Shown here piece after piece: positions 17,418 through 27,577 of a stretch of DNA of 64,000 nucleotides. The DNA lies in NCBI RefSeq assembly GCF_025961575.1, contig NZ_JAOQNX010000017.1:1-64000 (forward strand), read 5' to 3'. The DNA is from Rhodoblastus acidophilus. GTDB lineage: Bacteria > Pseudomonadota > Alphaproteobacteria > Rhizobiales > Beijerinckiaceae. The notes under the pieces were generated by a model, which ran no database searches, was not told where the DNA came from, and worked only from the letters and a program-made list of their open reading frames with translations. Numbering within the stretch: the stretch's first letter is position 1; each line of letters begins with the position of its first letter. A program made the position numbers and the translations under genes.

Positions 17418-18175
17418 TCGCGCGCCTGATCCCCGTTATCGCGCTCGCGGCCCTGATCGGCTTCTGGGAGGCCCTGGTCGTCCTGTACAAAATTCCGCCG
17501 GCGCAACTGCCGGCGCCGAGCCTGATCGTCTCGACCCTGCTCGCCAACGCGCCGCAGCTGCTCAGCGCCGCCGCGACCACGCTTGCCGAAGCCTTGCAGG
17601 CGTTGGCGTTGGCGACGGCGGGCGGCGTGGCGCTGGCGCTGCTGTTCGCCTGGTCGCCGCTGTTGGAGCGCGCCTTCCTGCCCGTCGCCGTGGTCTTGCA
17701 GGTCACGCCGCTGATCGCGGTCGCGCCGCTGCTGCTGATCTACCTGGAGCCCCATGCGGCGGTGCTGGCCTGCGCCGCGCTGGTCGCCTTCTTTCCCATT
17801 CTGTCCAATGCCAGCGCCGGCCTGAGCGGCGCCGACCGGGGTCTGGTCGAACTGTTCCGCCTCAAGGGCGCGTCGCGGACCAAAATCCTGTTCGGGCTGC
17901 GGCTGCCCTCGGCGCTGCCGTCGATTTTCGTCGGATTGCGAATCGGCGCCGGTCTGTCGCTGGTCGGCGTGGTGGCGGCGGAACTGGCCGCGGGAGCGGC
18001 GGGGCAGGGGGAGGGATTGGCCTTCCGCATCGTCGAGGCGGGCTACCGGCTCAAAATTCCGGTGATGTACGCCGCCGTATTTTTGCTTTGTCTTTGTGGC
18101 CTCGCGCTCTATGGCGCATTCGCCGGACTCGACCGGATTCTCTTGCGTCGCTGGCGCGATCGGCCTGAAATTTAA
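17414..18175 (+). CDS. ABC transporter permease (binding-protein-dependent)
   Basis: The 253-residue inner-membrane protein has about six helices and the permease EAA-like loop GADRGLVELFRLKGASRTKILFG... ending LPSALPSIFVGL, typical of SsuC/TauC-type permeases. It overlaps the ATPase by 4 bp and completes the importer with the NMT1-type binding protein. Confidence 0.9.
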   Translation: MIARLIPVIALAALIGFWEALVVLYKIPPAQLPAPSLIVSTLLANAPQLLSAAATTLAEALQALALATAGGVALALLFAWSPLLERAFLPVAVVLQVTPLIAVAPLLLIYLEPHAAVLACAALVAFFPILSNASAGLSGADRGLVELFRLKGASRTKILFGLRLPSALPSIFVGLRIGAGLSLVGVVAAELAAGAAGQGEGLAFRIVEAGYRLKIPVMYAAVFLLCLCGLALYGAFAGLDRILLRRWRDRPEI

Positions 18176-18692
18176 GACCGAAACGGGGCCGTGTGGCTTA
18201 CCTGAAACTGGTGTGGCTTCCGTGTAACTGTCAAATAAATTTCTCGTGATCCTCATTTTCGCCTTTTTTCAGGTCTTTTTTGACTGGGGCTGGGGCGTTG
18301 ACCAATGGCGTCGGCGCCGCCGGTCCTGATGGAAGAGAGTTCGCTGTAGGCGGCGCGGCGATGCGCCTCTGAGCGGCAATCCTTGTGTTCTGTTGGCTAA
18401 TGGACCCGAAAAGCGGCGCTTTTCGGGACGGGAGAAATTTGCGCTCGACCGCGACCCGCCGGTCACTGAAAGCGCAAGGGGGACGTCCGGCGGGCGGAGC
18501 AGGCAAACGACATGCAAGACAACCGCGACACATTTAATCGAATTTTAGGCATGTTTTGCTCAAATGGGCAAACGGGCGCCGACCGGACCGCAATGTCGGA
18601 CGGCTCTCGCCCCCGCGCCGCGCACCAGCCGAATCATCGCGCGGCGGGCGTAGACCCGGCGTCACGTTATGTCAGTTTGTGAGAGTAGGCGG
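18176..18692. other. Intergenic region, no gene recognised
   Basis: This 517-bp gap holds no supportable gene. It has a locally lower GC stretch (18230-18290), a perfect hairpin CCCGAAAAGC-GGC-GCTTTTCGGG at 18405-18427, and presumably the promoter of the DUF2778 gene near its 3' end. Confidence 0.5.
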
Positions 18693-19901
18693 ATGACCGA
18701 CTGGAGTTTCGAAGCCACCGCGCTGGACGCCATGGAAAAAGCCAGCCTGCCGCGCAAAATCTTCACCCGGACCGTCCCGGTCCTGGCCGCCATGTCGTTT
18801 TCGGCGCTGGTCGCCCTGCGCGTCGCCGGCGGCCTGGCCAACCAGGCGATCGCCCCTGAGCCGCCGCACGGCGCAACCGCCGCCAAACCCGCGCCAGCCG
18901 CAGACGCGCCCATGCAGGCCGCCGTCGTCCCGCAACCGACCCCGCGCCTCGCCGCCGCGGAGATTCGCCCGGCGGTCAGCCCCTTCGGCGAATTGTTCGA
19001 CCCCGATTACGCCAGCGGCGGCAATATCGTCGCCGACGGGCGCCCCTTCGCCTTGGACCGGTCGCTGTTCCAGTCCGACCCGATGTATACCCCCGAGCCC
19101 GAGGCGCAACAGCAACAGCAGGTCGCCGAGGCCGAGGCTCAGCCCGCCCCCGCGCCGGCCGCGCCGCTGACCGAACCGCAAAAGGGCGCCGCCGATCTCG
19201 GCCTGCGCCTCGCCGAGGAGGAGACGGTGGTCCCGCAGCCTCCCTCCCGCCCGAGCGATCTCGCCCCCGCGCGCGTCGCCAAGGTCGAGGACAAGGCGAC
19301 CCCGGCCCCCGCCGTCACGGAACCCCGCATGTCCCCGCGCGTCGCCGCCCGCCGCCTGCGCGCGCAGCCGCAGATGCAAGCGGAAACCGACACCCGCAGC
19401 TTCTTCGACAAACTGTTCGGCAGCAGCGACAAGCCCAGGGAAAAGGGCCCGCAGCTCGCCTATGCCTCGCCCGATGGCGGCAGCGCGCTGAAAATGTCGA
19501 GCGGCCTGTTTTCCGCCGCCCGTCCCACCGAAGGCGTGGCCGTCTACAACATTTCGGCGCACACCGTCACCCTGCCGAGCGGCAAGCAACTCGAAGCCCA
19601 TTCCGGCCTCGGCCCCTATTTCGACAATCCCAATGGCGTGCATCTGCGCATGAAGGGGTCGACCCCGCCGGCGACCTATCGACTGTCCCTGCGTGAAACC
19701 CTGTTCCACGGCGTCCAGGCGATCCGCCTCACCCCCCTCGACAGCAGCGTCCACGGCCGCAACGGCCTGCTGGCCCACACCTTCATGCTTGGCCCGCGCG
19801 GCGATTCCAACGGCTGCGTCTCCTTCCGCAACTATCGCGATTTTCTCGAAGCCTATCGCAACGGCGAAATCCGCCACCTGAAAGTGGTGAGCGGCGGCTG
19901 A
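18693..19901 (+). CDS. DUF2778 (Tlde1-type L,D-transpeptidase/carboxypeptidase-like) protein
   Basis: The roughly 402-residue protein has an N-terminal membrane anchor (residues about 20-45), a long Pro/Ala/Gln-rich periplasmic linker (about 50-260) and a C-terminal DUF2778 domain. The catalytic signature is GRNGLLAHTFMLGPRGDSNGCVSF, giving His, Ser-x-Gly-Cys in the L,D-transpeptidase arrangement. DUF2778/Tlde1 enzymes cut or exchange D-amino acids in peptidoglycan stems. Here, without a secretion locus nearby, a housekeeping envelope role is more likely. The start at 18693 is preferred for AGGCGG just upstream; ATG at 18669 is in frame. A terminator follows. Confidence 0.82.
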   Translation: MTDWSFEATALDAMEKASLPRKIFTRTVPVLAAMSFSALVALRVAGGLANQAIAPEPPHGATAAKPAPAADAPMQAAVVPQPTPRLAAAEIRPAVSPFGELFDPDYASGGNIVADGRPFALDRSLFQSDPMYTPEPEAQQQQQVAEAEAQPAPAPAAPLTEPQKGAADLGLRLAEEETVVPQPPSRPSDLAPARVAKVEDKATPAPAVTEPRMSPRVAARRLRAQPQMQAETDTRSFFDKLFGSSDKPREKGPQLAYASPDGGSALKMSSGLFSAARPTEGVAVYNISAHTVTLPSGKQLEAHSGLGPYFDNPNGVHLRMKGSTPPATYRLSLRETLFHGVQAIRLTPLDSSVHGRNGLLAHTFMLGPRGDSNGCVSFRNYRDFLEAYRNGEIRHLKVVSGG

Positions 19902-19924
19902 TTTTTCCAGAGCCCCAAAATCCC

Positions 19925-19957
19925 AGCCCTCGTCCGCAGCGGACGGGGGCTTTTTTT
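19925..19957 (+). terminator. Rho-independent terminator
   Basis: AGCCC-T-CGTCCGC-A-GCGGACG-G-GGGCT forms a long stem followed by seven Ts. It separates the DUF2778 gene from the convergent IscU-like gene. Confidence 0.85.
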
Positions 19958-19959
19958 CG

Positions 19960-20397
19960 TCAGCTCTCCGCGCCGACCTCGATCTGATCCAGCGCCTTCA
20001 CCACCGCGTCGAAAATCAGCAGGATCGAGGCGTGCCGCGCCTTGTAGTCGCGCGCGCCCTCCAAAACCCCGGCGTCGGCGAACTTGCCCTGCGGCGGCGG
20101 CCCGTTCTCCTTCAGCATTTTGCGCATGGTCTCGCGCAACGCGCGTAATTCCTCCGGCGTCGAGCCGATGACGTGCCGGCCCATGGCGGCGCAGGAAGCC
20201 TGCCCCAGCGCGCAGGCCTTCACGTCCTGGGCGAACTCGGCCACCTTTCCGTCCACCAGCGACAGATCGGCGGTGACGCTCGATCCGCACAGCCGCGAAT
20301 GCGCGCTGGCCGAAGCCTGCGGCGCGGGCAGGCGGCCGAGATGCGGAATGTTCGCCGCAAGCGCCAAAATTTTGGTGGAATAGACGTCGTCGATCAT
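19960..20397 (-). CDS. Iron-sulfur cluster assembly scaffold protein (IscU/NifU N-terminal-like)
   Basis: The 145-residue protein has the scaffold Cys pattern SRLCGSSVTADL at about 35, DVKACALGQASC near 60-70, but lacks the third typical Cys near position 105-115 (there GKFADAGVLEGARDY), as in a NifU-like subfamily common in alphaproteobacteria. It probably carries or delivers Fe-S clusters, or a related function. Its ATG overlaps the stop of a short upstream frame (ATGA). Confidence 0.8.
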   Translation of the reverse strand: MIDDVYSTKILALAANIPHLGRLPAPQASASAHSRLCGSSVTADLSLVDGKVAEFAQDVKACALGQASCAAMGRHVIGSTPEELRALRETMRKMLKENGPPPQGKFADAGVLEGARDYKARHASILLIFDAVVKALDQIEVGAES

Positions 20398-20501
20398 GAC
20401 GACTTCACATAGGAAGCGGCCGGCGGCGTGTCCAGCGCATTCAGGAGCGCGCGAATGTCAAAGCGGTTCTCGACGGGTTTCCACGAGGTCTCCACCGTCA
20501 T
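20394..20501 (-). pseudogene. Short truncated frame coupled to the IscU-like gene
   Basis: A 35-codon frame (MTVETSWKPVENRFDIR, then ALLNALDTPPAASYVKSS) ends in TGA overlapping the IscU-like ATG. The ATGA overlap is typical of real operons, yet the frame begins inside an interspersed repeat (20496-20526). I read it as the 3' tail of a gene cut by the repeat. The original product is not recognised. Confidence 0.35.
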
Positions 20502-20526
20502 TGCGAGCGCAGCGAAGCAATCCACG
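20496..20526 (+). repeat. Interspersed GCGAGCG..AGCGAAGCAATCC repeat, copy 1
   Basis: CCGTCATTGCGAGCGCAGCG followed by AAGCAATCCACG belongs to a short repeat common in many proteobacterial genomes. A second copy lies at 34303-34332. Confidence 0.7.
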
Positions 20527-20665
20527 CCTCCGCGTGACGAATGCGACGCGAGGGGGGAATTTTGAGGCCTGGATGGCGCCAACGTGCGAAACCGACTTTT
20601 TCGCGAAAAGTGAAAACGGCAAAACCCGCGAAAACCGTCAATGAGGCGAAAATTTGTTCACGTTT

Positions 20666-20681
20666 TGTTTCACGTGAAACG
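20666..20681. promoter_or_regulatory. parS centromere site (ParB binding)
   Basis: TGTTTCACGTGAAACG contains the perfect 14-bp palindrome GTTTCACGTGAAAC and matches the widely conserved chromosomal parS consensus TGTTTCACGTGAAACA at 15 of 16 positions. ParB loads here and spreads to drive origin segregation. parS sites cluster near oriC, so the window should be origin-proximal. parA/parB themselves are not in the window. Confidence 0.88.
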
Positions 20682-20821
20682 ATTCGGTCGAGGTCGAACG
20701 CCCCTCACAACCATCTGTAAAGAAAAGAGAAACAGCCGCCCATTCCGCCGACAGGGATCAGGACGAACACTGATCACCCCCGTCATCGCCGCCACAACCC
20801 AGAACGAGTGCTCCTAAAAAT

Positions 20822-20888
20822 CGCATGTTTTTCGTCAAAAAACGCGTGTTTTTTGCACAAACGCGCGTGTTTTGCACGATTTTGCGCG
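20822..20888. repeat. AT-rich tandem direct repeat, about 21-bp period
   Basis: Three units with the pattern CGC(A/G)TGTTTT(T)(T)GCAC/GTC follow one another: CGCATGTTTTTCGTCAAAAAA, CGCGTGTTTTTTGCACAAACG, CGCGTGTTTTGCACGATTTT. The roughly two-helical-turn spacing and low GC resemble protein-binding iterons. The site is 140 bp from parS. Function is unknown. Confidence 0.6.
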
Positions 20889-21246
20889 GTTACGTTTCAA
20901 CCAGGAATAGAATTTTTCGAAAAATGCGCTCTCAGGGGCGGTCGAGGCGGCGCCAAAAAAAGCTCACCGCGACGCGTCTGGGCGAGCATAGAGATGTGAG
21001 GCGAGCCAGATCAAAGCTGCTGACTGGTCTGCAATCGGCGGAAAGCGGAAGTTTGCAAGCGCTGCCCGCGAAGTCGCCTTGGTGCCGCAACGCGGACATT
21101 GGTTGAAACTTGCAGCTAAGGTGTTCGGCCTTTATGCGCGGAAATCGAAAAAGATCGCGCCAATTCCTCTGTTTCTTCGTCTTTGAATTCGACCCATCTC
21201 TATTTGTCGCGAATGCCGGTCAACTCACCCACAGTTTCGTCGCGCA

Positions 21247-24200
21247 TCATGGCGAAACTGTCGGATCGTCAAACCCCCATCTGAGAAACTCGTCAAAATT
21301 CTTTACCTGCACCCGGCTGGCGAAAGCCTCCAGAATGTCGCCGATCTGGGTCGCGAACTCGCCCATGCGGCGATAAGCTTCGTAGTCATTCTTGCTGAGC
21401 AAGTCCGGGCCGCTCGTCTTGAGTTCCTCGCCAAGCTCTTGAGATTCCGCCCGCCAATATTTCGCGTGAGCGAGCCGGTCTTTCAATGACCATATTTTTG
21501 CATCGTCCAGCACAAACAGCCTCACCCGCCGCCGAAACTCCTCGTCGTCGCGCCGGCTCTGCCGCCAAACCTCGAACAGCTCAAACATGCAAAACGGCGA
21601 GCGCAAATATTTATGGCTCAAAAACACAAACACCCGCTCCCCCGCGCCGATTTCGCGCATGAAATCCGAAATGCTGTCCGCGCGCGTCAGCACATTTTTA
21701 TCCCGCCGCACCTCCCACTTCCGCTTGTCCGCCGCCTCGCACAGGGCATCCACCTTCTCCTCGCGCCTCCGGTCGCTCTCGTCGGCCCAGGCATAGGAGA
21801 CATAGGCGCGCGGCGGCGCTTTGGGGTCGCGGCCAAAGCGGGTTTCCTCCGGTGCCGTCTCGCGCGCTGGTTCGGCCGGCGCCAATACCTCGCCCTTCAG
21901 TCCGAAACGCTCTTGCATCCGCTCCAACTCCTTGCAAACGCTCGCCAGCAAAGCATCCGCCTGTCCGCCGCGCGTAGAAATGCGGATTTCGCCACTCCAG
22001 TCCGCGCCCCGGTTCTGCTCGATCAAAACCCGCGCGCCCGTTCCCGTCTCGAAGGCGCTGACGCCGTCGCGCCAATAGGTCCCGTTCGCCCGCGCCTCGC
22101 GCCCGATTTTTGCGATCACCGCGCGGATCAGCCCGTCGTGCAGGAACGGAAATTTGTAAGTCCGCGCGCGAATCTCCTGGCCGGTCTCCCAGTCTCGTCG
22201 GATCGCCGCCTCCACCGCCGCGCGCTCCGGCAGCAGTTCCGGCGCCACCAATTCCAGCTCGCCGTCGTCCTCCCAAATCTCGAAACACACGCCGCAGGCG
22301 CGCATCATGTCGAGGAACAGCGAGCGATCGCCGTCGCTCCGGTCGGACCAAGCCGAAACGGCGAGTTCGCTCGGCCTGAACCGTCCGTTCTGCCGCAGGA
22401 TGCGCGCATGCGTCCCCTTTGCGCGGTCGAACACGGCATAGATCGCCTCCAGCGCCCAGCTCTGGTCCAGCACGATGCGGTCCGTCAGATCGGGCCGATG
22501 GAACACCACGCCGGTGCGGTGCAGATAGGAGAGCAGATGCGTGGGCTCGCTCTTCACGCCGAGCCGCCGGCACAGCCGCGCAAAAATTTTTGTTGTCAGC
22601 ACTCGATGCCGACGCCGCGCCACCGGCCGCAAGGCGTCGGCGTCTTCCGCCCCCTCCAGCGCCCGCTTCACCCGCGCCCACGCCTCTGGAATTTTTGGCG
22701 CGCCCTCCTGCTCCAGCGCGTACTCCGCCGCCTCGCTCAGCGCGTCGCTCAAGGCGGCGACCCCGCGTGGTTTTGCGGCGGAAAAATTGACGCGGTTGAA
22801 ATAGCCGAACTCCTGCTTCAACGCCTCCTCGTCCACCGGCCATTTCGCTTCATCTCTCGGCGCGTCGCAGCGCGTCTGCACGGCGACCACGGCATTGTCC
22901 GTTCCGCTGGCGTGTCGGACATAGTCGAGCCAATAGGGCAGGGGACGGTTGCCGAACCGCGCGTCCTTCGGGTCCGCCGCCGCCGTCTCTAATTTTTCGG
23001 CCCACACCAGCGCGAAAATCGCGTGATCCCTGAGGAACAGCGCATGCGTGCCGTGAAAAATATCCTGGCCACCGAAATCCCAGATATGCAGCGGCAACGG
23101 CGCGCCGCCCCTGCGTTTCAGTTCGTGGCGCGCGACCACGACGCCATGGGTCGAGTCGGAATCCGGCTGGTAGGGCTTGTCCATCAGCACATTGCAAAGC
23201 TGCGTCTTGCCCACCCGGCCGTTGCCGAGCACCATCAGCTTGACATCCTCCAATACCGCGTCGCAGGGACCGGACTCAGCGAAATAGGCGCGAAGCGCCG
23301 GCAGGCAGTTTTCGTCATCGTTTGCCGATAGAATCGCCGTGGGGATATCGGGCGCGCGCGACCTCCACAGTTTGAGGTTTTCCAGGGACGGCGCTTCGCA
23401 CGCAATTCGCCTCAGCTCCGCAAGGCGGCAGCCGTTGGCTTCCAGTTGGGAAAGCTCCGCCAGGCCGGTCAGCGGCGCGAGATCGGCCACTTGCGTATCC
23501 GAGCAATTTAGCGTCTGCAGGGTTTTCAGGCGCGCCAGCGGCGCGAGATCGGCCACTTGCGTATCCGAGCAATTTAGCGTCTGCAGGGTTTTCAGGCGCG
23601 CCAGCGGCGCGAGGTCGGCCACTTGCGTATCCGAGCAATTTAGCGTCTGCAGGGTTTTCAGGCGCGCCAGCGGCGCGAGGTTGGCCACTTGCGTATACGA
23701 ACAATTGAGCGTCTGCAGGGCTTTCAGGCGCGCCAGCGGCGCGAGGTCGGCCACTTGCGTATACGAGCAATCGAGCGACTTCAGGGCATTCATGCGCGCC
23801 AACGGCGCGAGGTCGGCCACTTGCCCAGACGAGCAATCGAGCGTCTGCAGGGCTTTCAGGCGCGCCAGCGGCGCGAGATCTGCAACATGCGTGCCCCAGC
23901 ATTTGAGGTACTGCAGGGCGATCAAGCCTGCCAGCGGCGTTAGGTCGGCGACCTTCGTGTCCCAGCATCTTAGCGACTGCAGGGTGGTCAGTCCCGTCAA
24001 CGGCGCGAGGTTTGCGACTTGCGTAGACGAGCAGTCAAGTGACCGCAGGGCGGTCAGTCCCGCCAGCGGCGCGAGGTCGACCACTTGAGTTGACCAGCAG
24101 TCGAGCGACTGCAGAGTGGTCAGCCGCGAAAGCGGCGCAAGGTCTGATATATTACTCTCGTGGTAATCGTCGTTCTCACCGACTATTGCGCCGATATCCA

Positions 24201-24345
24201 GCTCCCGCAAATGCGTGAGCCCCCCAATTTCCGCCGGAATCTCCGTGAGCCCAAGCCCGGCGAGATCAAGCGTCCCGGTGCGCGCCTCCGCTTCGCGCGC
24301 GATCCGTTCGCGCGCGATCTCCCGGCCATCGACACCATCCCTCAT
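21247..24345 (-). CDS. LRR-ROC-COR-TIR (ROCO family) multidomain protein
   Basis: The 1032-residue protein has 22-residue internalin-type leucine-rich repeats at about 65-310. A ROC GTPase-like domain follows: P-loop GNGRVGKT at 374-381, WDFGGQD at 422-428, and QTRCD in the NKxD position. Next is a COR-like region (SYLHRTGVVFHRP, DQSWALEAIY), then a C-terminal TIR domain from about residue 844 (AYVSYAWADESD; SPFCMFELFEVW with putative catalytic Glu near 922). Bacterial TIR domains often make or degrade NAD-derived molecules in immune or cell-death responses; ROCO proteins are GTP-controlled dimers. The longer frame starts at 24501, but ATG at 24345 begins the conserved part. It stands alone between the parS region and ligA, so an accessory defence or stress role is inference. 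Confidence 0.85.
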   Translation of the reverse strand: MRDGVDGREIARERIAREAEARTGTLDLAGLGLTEIPAEIGGLTHLRELDIGAIVGENDDYHESNISDLAPLSRLTTLQSLDCWSTQVVDLAPLAGLTALRSLDCSSTQVANLAPLTGLTTLQSLRCWDTKVADLTPLAGLIALQYLKCWGTHVADLAPLARLKALQTLDCSSGQVADLAPLARMNALKSLDCSYTQVADLAPLARLKALQTLNCSYTQVANLAPLARLKTLQTLNCSDTQVADLAPLARLKTLQTLNCSDTQVADLAPLARLKTLQTLNCSDTQVADLAPLTGLAELSQLEANGCRLAELRRIACEAPSLENLKLWRSRAPDIPTAILSANDDENCLPALRAYFAESGPCDAVLEDVKLMVLGNGRVGKTQLCNVLMDKPYQPDSDSTHGVVVARHELKRRGGAPLPLHIWDFGGQDIFHGTHALFLRDHAIFALVWAEKLETAAADPKDARFGNRPLPYWLDYVRHASGTDNAVVAVQTRCDAPRDEAKWPVDEEALKQEFGYFNRVNFSAAKPRGVAALSDALSEAAEYALEQEGAPKIPEAWARVKRALEGAEDADALRPVARRRHRVLTTKIFARLCRRLGVKSEPTHLLSYLHRTGVVFHRPDLTDRIVLDQSWALEAIYAVFDRAKGTHARILRQNGRFRPSELAVSAWSDRSDGDRSLFLDMMRACGVCFEIWEDDGELELVAPELLPERAAVEAAIRRDWETGQEIRARTYKFPFLHDGLIRAVIAKIGREARANGTYWRDGVSAFETGTGARVLIEQNRGADWSGEIRISTRGGQADALLASVCKELERMQERFGLKGEVLAPAEPARETAPEETRFGRDPKAPPRAYVSYAWADESDRRREEKVDALCEAADKRKWEVRRDKNVLTRADSISDFMREIGAGERVFVFLSHKYLRSPFCMFELFEVWRQSRRDDEEFRRRVRLFVLDDAKIWSLKDRLAHAKYWRAESQELGEELKTSGPDLLSKNDYEAYRRMGEFATQIGDILEAFASRVQVKNFDEFLRWGFDDPTVSP
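23455..24130 (-). repeat. 66-bp tandem coding repeats (LRR units)
   Basis: Ten LRR units of 66 bp lie in tandem. Units starting near 23521, 23587 and 23653 are almost identical at DNA level, so this array expanded recently by unequal exchange or slippage; outer units are more diverged. Confidence 0.85.
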
Positions 24346-24697
24346 AGCGCAATTCCATTGCTGAAAACGCGCCAACCTATACCATTCACGGGCGCGCAGG
24401 GAACACCTGCACGGCAGCCGATGACCGGCCAATGCCGCCCAATGCGCCAAGACGTCAGGGCGACATCCTTTCTCAACATTCCGAACGTCGGAAACGGGCA
24501 AAAGAAGGGACCGTCGCCAGCCCGATCGGTAACAGCTGCTTTGAGCCGCTTCCTAATATTCCCCAAGCGCGCGACCCCTCCACATGCAGGGGATAACTTA
24601 GCCGGATAAGCGAGCAGCCATCGTCCGGCGCTTGGGGACACGCCGAATTCAACGAGTCTTGAGGCCCCGCTTAAGCATGTGAGCGACCGCGCGCCCC
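24346..24697. other. Intergenic region between the ROCO gene and ligA
   Basis: This 352-bp gap lies upstream of the ROCO gene and downstream of ligA. A promoter for the ROCO gene is expected here, but no clear -35/-10 pair, gene or repeat was recognised. Confidence 0.4.
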
Positions 24698-27504
<2,807 letters not shown>

Positions 27505-27577
27505 CCTGGCGTAAGGATTGCTGGACGTTGGCGCCCGCCCCGAATCTTATATCCTGATCCCCCGGAGGAAAAAGCCT

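Larger units (their letters stand above)
20527..21246. other. Noncoding region with parS and AT-rich repeats
   Basis: No convincing gene is present. The region holds a parS site (20666-20681), AT-rich direct repeats (20822-20888) and otherwise unassigned sequence down to the ROCO gene stop at 21247. Short open frames here (for example 20808-20999) have no ribosome binding site and follow the DNA repeat. Confidence 0.6.

Noticed and set aside
18231-18533. Minus-strand 100-codon frame in the gap before the DUF2778 gene
   Set aside because: No ribosome binding site or recognisable fold, and it crosses a perfect hairpin.
20808-20999. Plus-strand frame with repeated ACF motif
   Set aside because: The peptide repeat is only the translation of the 21-bp DNA repeat, and no ribosome site precedes it.
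23455-24130. Possible CRISPR-like array
   Set aside because: The 66-bp repeats are contiguous in frame LRR units with no spacers.
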